This document shows positions 59,459 through 64,000 of a stretch of DNA of 64,000 nucleotides, piece after piece. Location of the stretch: the NCBI GenBank assembly GCA_002695025.1, contig NZNV01000028.1:1-64000 (forward strand), in the 5' to 3' direction. Numbering within the stretch: position 1 is the stretch's first letter; each line of letters begins with the position of its first letter. The translations under genes and the position numbers were made by a program. The DNA is from Owenweeksia sp. (lineage in GTDB: Bacteria; Bacteroidota; Bacteroidia; Flavobacteriales; Schleiferiaceae). Under the pieces are notes generated by a model, which made no database searches, was not told where the DNA came from, and worked only from the letters and a program-made list of their open reading frames with translations.

Positions 59459-59965
59459 CTAAATCAGGAAAGACTGATGGAGAATGCGAAGCTTAAAACC
59501 CGATGGTGCAGGCCTGGGAGGCGGCAACCATTTTTGAAGGGGGTGAACCTCAACATTGGGGAGGTATTGGTTGACAAATACCGGCAAAAGAGCTACCGGA
59601 TTATCAGCCGATTGAAAATCTACTGTATAAGGCTGAACCTGTTGCTGGAAAACCAGAAAGAAAGCGGTAGTAACATCGCTACAGCAGCCGTCATCACCTT
59701 GATCATCCTCTTGATGATGGCCGGAGTGGTTATGATTATGGTGGTCATCTGATTGATGATCGTGATGGTGGCTATCGTGGTGGTGATCATCGGTGTGCTC
59801 ATGCACTGTGGCATGATGTTCCACCTTGCCCGAATCGTGATGCTCACAACATTCAGCCAGAAAATTGCCCAGCCCGCACCAAATGCTGAGCATGTACACT
59901 CCCAGCATCGGCAACCCGAAGGCCGAAAGCATTACTTTTCTCGATATGTTGCTTTTTGCAGTCAT
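59459..59965 (-). CDS. His-rich membrane-anchored protein of unknown function
   Basis: A 168-residue protein. An N-terminal helix (about 11-31, VMLSAFGLPMLGVYMLSIW) leads to a Cys pair (ECCEHH), a His/Asp block (about 41-90, HTDDHHHDSHHHDHQSDD) and a second Cys pair (DGCCSD). The C-terminal 70 residues look hydrophobic and Pro-rich (KWLPPPRPAPSG). Metal binding is nearly certain; the role is unknown. Confidence 0.75.
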   Translation of the reverse strand: MTAKSNISRKVMLSAFGLPMLGVYMLSIWCGLGNFLAECCEHHDSGKVEHHATVHEHTDDHHHDSHHHDHQSDDHHNHNHSGHHQEDDQGDDGCCSDVTTAFFLVFQQQVQPYTVDFQSADNPVALLPVFVNQYLPNVEVHPLQKWLPPPRPAPSGFKLRILHQSFLI

Positions 59966-60010
59966 TTAAACAAACAGCTTCAAAAGTGCTAATTCTCAAT
60001 GTTTAAAACC

Positions 60011-60024
60011 ATGACATTTGTCAT
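60011..60024. promoter_or_regulatory. Palindromic candidate operator upstream of the His-rich gene
   Basis: atgacatttgtcat has perfect 6-base arms (ATGACA/TGTCAT) with a 2-base centre. It lies 46 bases upstream of the His-rich gene's start, in a 184-base gap (59966-60149) in which I see no other signal. A repressor site is plausible. Confidence 0.35.
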
Positions 60025-60149
60025 CTTTTGGTGAAAATTACATCTTTTTTTGAGAAAAGCGAAACAGGATTGAGCTTGATGGCTTTACCGGATAAATCCT
60101 ATTTCGCCATCACTTCTACCATTATTCACTTGATGCTCCCAATCAGCTA

Positions 60150-60569
60150 TTATTTGTTTTTAAAGGTTTCATAACTCCTCTGAGATTCAAAATACCCAAC
60201 CGTGCCCTGCTCATCCAAAAGCACGATGTAAGCATCCACCTTGTCGATCATTCTACCGCTGTGCGGGTCAAAGGCGGTGCGGGCTGATTCTTGTTCATTG
60301 AGCTTTTTTACGCACATCTGGCAGCAGCCATAATAGGTTTTTCCATTTACCGGAACAGCTATTTGAGGCTTGCCCATATAGGCATCGTTAACCATACAGA
60401 CCAACTCGTTAGGCACCTGGTCGCCTACCTCGTAATCCTGTTTATCAGTGGCTTGTGTTACGTCAGGCTGCTTTGCCTGCTCATTCTCCGGCTGAGATTG
60501 GGTATTGCAACCAAGGGCAGCAATCAAAAAGAACCCACCGGTCAATAATCTGAAAACTGAGTTTTTCAT
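60150..60569 (-). CDS. TRASH-like Cys-rich lipoprotein
   Basis: A 139-residue lipoprotein (lipobox ALGC). It carries VCMVNDAYM and YYGCCQMC, the same C-x23-C-x3-C pattern as its paralog at 37957-38487, with close similarity over the last 100 residues. It lacks the His-rich linker. A metallochaperone-like role is inferred. Confidence 0.85.
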   Translation of the reverse strand: MKNSVFRLLTGGFFLIAALGCNTQSQPENEQAKQPDVTQATDKQDYEVGDQVPNELVCMVNDAYMGKPQIAVPVNGKTYYGCCQMCVKKLNEQESARTAFDPHSGRMIDKVDAYIVLLDEQGTVGYFESQRSYETFKNK

Positions 60570-60585
60570 TGTTTAATAATTAGTG

Positions 60586-60641
60586 CCTGCGGGCACAAAC
60601 ACGAACTTTAATCCAACCAAAATTTATGTCGTGCCCGCAGG
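60586..60641. repeat. Perfect 11-bp inverted repeat between copper lipoprotein genes
   Basis: cctgcgggcac and gtgcccgcagg are perfectly complementary and separated by 34 bases. They fill most of the gap between the DUF3347 gene and the TRASH-like lipoprotein gene. It may attenuate or end transcription from the efflux genes; no U-tract follows. Confidence 0.45.
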
Positions 60642-60647
60642 TCTTAG

Positions 60648-61163
60648 TTATTTAATGGTTTCTTTTACTTTGCCGCACCTCAGCATCTTATCGCCAAAGT
60701 AGGGGTTATTGATCTGCTTTTCATTGGCCAGCCAGTGCGCACCTTCGCCACCATTGGCCATGGGGCAAAACTCCACATATACTGCGCCCGCGCTTATGTC
60801 AGCCTTTTTCACCAAATCGGCCATGTGTGTGCTCAGTTCTGAAAAGGCCTTGCGCTGGGCTTCCAGCGATCCCGCTTTCATCACGTTGGTGGCACTTTTA
60901 ATGGCATCATCAGCATTCTCAACCTTACTTAGTGCGGCCACCAGTTCTGCAGCTTTAGCTTCTGCCTCACCTGCATCTGAGGCTACCAGTGCATCTTTGA
61001 GGGCTATGTACTTTACATATGCCTGCCCCAGGTTTTCATTTTCAAATTCCGGAGCCATCTCATTTCCATGTGCACCGTTCATCTGGTGTTTCGAATGGTC
61101 GTGTTGGGCGAAAACTCCCAGGCTCAAAAGAGCCAAACTAAGTGTCATTGCTACTTTTTTCAT
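60648..61163 (-). CDS. DUF3347 periplasmic copper-binding protein
   Basis: A 171-residue secreted protein with a signal peptide (to VFAQ) and a short HDHSKHQM segment. The DUF3347 core ends in CPMANGGEGAHW and NPYFGDKMLRCG, giving the Cys/Met/Cys site. The same motif is found in the C-terminal domain of the adaptor just upstream, so this copy may have arisen by duplication of it. Cu(I) scavenging is inferred. Confidence 0.9.
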   Translation of the reverse strand: MKKVAMTLSLALLSLGVFAQHDHSKHQMNGAHGNEMAPEFENENLGQAYVKYIALKDALVASDAGEAEAKAAELVAALSKVENADDAIKSATNVMKAGSLEAQRKAFSELSTHMADLVKKADISAGAVYVEFCPMANGGEGAHWLANEKQINNPYFGDKMLRCGKVKETIK

Positions 61164-61241
61164 ATTTACTGATTATTTAAATTATCAAAATCGGACACTG
61201 TTTTAATACTTTGGGAATGGGTCCGTTTCATTCCGTTAATT

Positions 61242-63035
61242 TTATTTTATGCTATCTTCAACTTCTCCACATCCCAGCATGGCTTCACCGAAATAGGGGT
61301 TTTTTACTTCCTTTTCTAAGCTGAGCCAGTCTGCACCCTGATTGTTGTTGGCCATTGGGCAAAATTGAACGTACAAGGTCTGGTCATAGGGTTTAAAAGT
61401 CTTCACAAGCATTTTCAGTTGGGAAGAGATTTCAATAAAGTGTTCTCTGACTTTTTTGATATCCTCTGTAGCCGAAACTTTTCCTGCTGCCGATTCCAGG
61501 GCACTGCTATGCTTCATCCATACATTGTGCGCCTCTCCTGTGAAGAGGGCCATATTTATTGTGCTTAATTCCTGTTTTAGCTTTTTGGCACTATTCTGTG
61601 CTTTCGAAGCATCGTCATTTACAAGGGCGTCCTTCATTTCCAGGTAAGCATCTATGACCGGTTTCAGGGCCTTTTTGGCTTTAGTACCTATGGTAATATC
61701 CTGCTTATGGGCCGTATGCCCGTCTTCTGAGCCGGCAGGGGCATTGTTCGCGCCACCGTGGTTATGACCGGTCATGGCGGGGCCACCTTCAGGGTTCATC
61801 ATGCTTGGTTTACCGGCAAGCTGTGCAGCGGCATCGATGCTGAAGGTTCCACTTACAGCTATATCTTCTCCGGGATCCAGGCCTTCTTTTACAATAAATC
61901 CTTCCCCCAATTCTGGCCCCAATACCACCTCGCGCATAATGAAGTTAACACCTTGGGCAGAGCTGCTTTTCACATAAACTACAGAGCGTTCACCTGTCCA
62001 CATTACTGCAGATTTTGGGATGACCAGGGCATCTTCATTATACTCCAGGCTGGCATCCACCACGCCACTCGCAAACATCTCAGGCTTTAGCTTATTATTG
62101 GCGTTTCGCATTTCCACTCTGGCCTTGGCCACTCTTGTTTTGGGGTTTAATACCGGATCAAGAAATGTAATCTTACCGCTGAATTGCTCACCGGGGAGGG
62201 ATTGTACTGTGAAGTTTACCCGGTCGCCCTCATCAATCCATGGAAGGTCAGATTCATACACATCAAAAAGTACCCACACCTTACTGAGATCGGCAATTTC
62301 ATAAATGGGTTCGCCTTTTCGGATATAGTCACCCAGGTTCACTTTTTTGCTAATAACATAGCCGGAAACATCAGCTACAATCGGGAAATTTTCAATCGTT
62401 TCATCAGCATTCAATATCTGATCTATCTGGGATTCTGATAATTTCCAGTTGCGCAATTTTTCAATGGCCGAACGGTAGAGGGCCGGTTGGCTTTCCTTGA
62501 TTTTGCGAGCTTCAAAAACTTCTTCCTGGGCGGTTACCAGGTCAGGTGAATAGATGTGTGCCAGTAACTCGCCTTTTTTTACAAACTCACCGGTGAAGTT
62601 CACATTTAGTTTTTCGATACGACCGGGGATGTGGCTGGTTTGGGAAAAAACGAGCCGTTCGTCTTCCTGCACTTTCCCGTTGAGGCGAACTTTTTTCAGC
62701 GGCTCCATAGCACCTGCTGTAGCCGTACGTACGTTGGCCAATTGCATGGCTGTAGGCGACATGGATATTGCCATAGGATCCATCTCCGAACCGGCTTCAT
62801 CCTCAAGCGGAATGAGATCCATGCCGCAGATGGGGCAATCACCGGGTTCACTTTGCCGGATCTGAGGATGCATGGAGCAAGTCCAGATGGTTTCTTCCCC
62901 AGCGGCCATTTCGGTGTGTTCATGTACTTCTTCAGTGGGCGTATCCTTGCCAGGAAAAATCAGCCAGCCCGCCAGCATACCGACAACAAGTGTGGCGGCA
63001 AGGCTTATCCAGAATGTTTTTTTATTGATAGTCAT
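61242..63035 (-). CDS. RND efflux periplasmic adaptor (CusB-like) fused to DUF3347
   Basis: A 597-residue membrane-fusion protein. Membrane anchor (about 8-27), HMBD-type heavy-metal-binding motif CSMHP and GDCPICGMDL (53-74), then the HlyD/CusB barrel-sandwich and hairpin domains. The C-terminal domain, about 455-597, is DUF3347, with CPMANNNQGADW (Cys559) and NPYFGEAMLGCG (Cys589). It should carry Cu(I)/Ag(I) to the RND pump and TolC-like channel. The pump gene is not in the window and may lie beyond the edge. Fusion of DUF3347 to the adaptor is unusual. Confidence 0.92.
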   Translation of the reverse strand: MTINKKTFWISLAATLVVGMLAGWLIFPGKDTPTEEVHEHTEMAAGEETIWTCSMHPQIRQSEPGDCPICGMDLIPLEDEAGSEMDPMAISMSPTAMQLANVRTATAGAMEPLKKVRLNGKVQEDERLVFSQTSHIPGRIEKLNVNFTGEFVKKGELLAHIYSPDLVTAQEEVFEARKIKESQPALYRSAIEKLRNWKLSESQIDQILNADETIENFPIVADVSGYVISKKVNLGDYIRKGEPIYEIADLSKVWVLFDVYESDLPWIDEGDRVNFTVQSLPGEQFSGKITFLDPVLNPKTRVAKARVEMRNANNKLKPEMFASGVVDASLEYNEDALVIPKSAVMWTGERSVVYVKSSSAQGVNFIMREVVLGPELGEGFIVKEGLDPGEDIAVSGTFSIDAAAQLAGKPSMMNPEGGPAMTGHNHGGANNAPAGSEDGHTAHKQDITIGTKAKKALKPVIDAYLEMKDALVNDDASKAQNSAKKLKQELSTINMALFTGEAHNVWMKHSSALESAAGKVSATEDIKKVREHFIEISSQLKMLVKTFKPYDQTLYVQFCPMANNNQGADWLSLEKEVKNPYFGEAMLGCGEVEDSIK

Positions 63036-63039
63036 TGTC

Positions 63040-64000
63040 TTAATTTTTAGAAGTGATGTAATTCAGTTTTGCTTCCGCTATTTTGTATTCGGAAAGGCTG
63101 GTAGCCTTCATCATTTGGTATTTCAGCAACTGTTGTTGCATGCGAAGCACTTCTTCAAAATCATTTCCGTTATTGGAGTAGGAAGTGAACAATAGGTTAA
63201 GTGCCTGGCTCGTTTCATCGATCTGCTCACGGTACAAGTCGAGGTTCTGACGCTGCTTTTCCATCTCAAACCAGACCATTTCGTAAGCACTTCCCAGGTT
63301 GTTGGCCATTTCCTGCCGCATATCCCTGTACGCTTCCTGCATGATTCGCGCTTCCTCTTTGGCTGCCTTATACTTACCCCTGAAAATGGGCAGGCTCACG
63401 GTCACCATAGGCATCAATGCATCCTGCCCATTGTCCGCAAGATCCATATCTGTCCGTTCACCTACCAACACATAATCGAGACCAAGGCCAAAACTGGGGA
63501 GGCCTTTGCGAATGGCCGCTTTTTCCTGTTCCTTCATTGCTTCCTCCTTGAGACTCAGCTCTTCAAGCAAGGGGTGGTTTATCAACAAGCTGTCCCTGCG
63601 ATAGCCATCTGGTAAAGGAGATACATTTATAGTATCCACAATGCTGACGGTTTCCGAAGCATCACGGTTCAACTGGTTGTTGAAACGGGTCAGCAGCGGT
63701 TGGCGCTTATCCTCCAGGATATCGATGTTAGTGCGGGCATCCTTAATCATGATATCTACCCGCAGCACATCTACCATACTGCTCTGGTTGTTTTCGTATT
63801 TGCTTTGGGCCAAAGTCATAAATGACTCCAGTATTTCAAGGTTTTCCCGCTGCAGGCGCAACTGCTCGTCTAATTCGTAGAGCGGATAGTAGGCATCTGC
63901 AACATGGTAATAGAGCTTGTTGCGGGCATCGATGAAACTCTGGTATTTGGCTTGTGCCATAAGGGCAGCGGCATTACCTTGTGCTTCAAGCGTACCGAAC
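63040..64000 (-). CDS. TolC-family outer-membrane efflux protein (CusC-like), C-terminal part
   Basis: About 320 residues of an outer-membrane factor with coiled-coil heptads (QLRLQRENLEILESF; QGNAAALMAQAKYQS). The frame stays open through the window edge, so the start is not seen. The stop lies 4 bases from the adaptor gene. It exports copper or other substrates with the adaptor and an RND pump. Confidence 0.9.
   Translation of the reverse strand, partial: FGTLEAQGNAAALMAQAKYQSFIDARNKLYYHVADAYYPLYELDEQLRLQRENLEILESFMTLAQSKYENNQSSMVDVLRVDIMIKDARTNIDILEDKRQPLLTRFNNQLNRDASETVSIVDTINVSPLPDGYRRDSLLINHPLLEELSLKEEAMKEQEKAAIRKGLPSFGLGLDYVLVGERTDMDLADNGQDALMPMVTVSLPIFRGKYKAAKEEARIMQEAYRDMRQEMANNLGSAYEMVWFEMEKQRQNLDLYREQIDETSQALNLLFTSYSNNGNDFEEVLRMQQQLLKYQMMKATSLSEYKIAEAKLNYITSKN

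Overview
This window looks like chromosomal DNA of a Bacteroidota bacterium, possibly from the Flavobacteriales or Cytophagales. Three secreted proteins end in type IX secretion (T9SS) sorting domains. There is a TonB-dependent receptor with a carboxypeptidase-like N-terminal domain, and DUF3347, DUF5676 and TRASH-like copper lipoproteins. Translation starts have A-rich leaders rather than Shine-Dalgarno sequences. Every gene I can support lies on the minus strand. I see no tRNA, rRNA, CRISPR array, insertion sequence, integrase or phage gene. No gap without a gene exceeds about 185 bases. All descriptions below run in the direction of transcription, from high to low coordinates.

Region A (64000-57980) is a copper efflux and sensing block. 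It holds a truncated TolC-type outer-membrane factor, a CusB-like adaptor fused to DUF3347, a free DUF3347 protein, a TRASH-like lipoprotein, a His-rich membrane protein, a small membrane ORF coupled to an AraC regulator with an HMA-like Cys-x2-Cys domain, a SHOCT protein and an HMA copper chaperone.

Region B (57979-47934) is a tightly packed run led by an ArsR-type repressor: DUF2933-like, DUF5676, a membrane-tethered AlbA/Schlafen-domain protein, a lycopene-cyclase-like protein, type II NADH dehydrogenase, a site-2 protease with CBS domains, a YceI-like protein, a P-II-like protein, a universal stress protein, a Met-rich lipoprotein, a YHS lipoprotein, a small ORF, two monoheme cytochromes, a porin and a His-rich lipoprotein. 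It ends at a probable terminator hairpin.

Region C (47751-37223) starts with a TonB receptor behind a 9-bp inverted repeat that looks like a metal-repressor box. It continues with NhaA, an MFS transporter, MgtC/DUF4010, an ion channel, an archaeal-type (type II) GAPDH, a DAACS symporter and two copper lipoproteins whose 5' ends are almost identical.

Region D (37113-5204) is a long co-directional metabolic and stress run. It contains an alpha/beta hydrolase, a HAD phosphatase, a P1B ATPase with an unusual CPD motif, phosphofructokinase, a GltD-like flavoprotein overlapping pyruvate:ferredoxin oxidoreductase, PEP synthase, a FAD oxidoreductase, a mannose-related trio (cupin, GH130, glycosyltransferase), D-lactate dehydrogenase, an ATP-cone nuclease and a beta-CASP RNase. 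Next come a secreted trio (M43 protease, GH30 glycosidase, copper radical oxidase), then an AMP/thymidine phosphorylase, GDCCVxC, methyltransferase and PRPP synthase cluster.

Region E (5186-1) holds a K+ channel, a DUF305 protein, a DUF2231 protein, a multicopper oxidase fused to a beta-barrel-like domain, and the start of an amino-acid permease.

Taken together this looks like a copper and heavy-metal defence island carrying a fermentative or gluconeogenic carbon module and envelope stress functions. The links between modules are inferred from gene order and overlaps, not shown directly.
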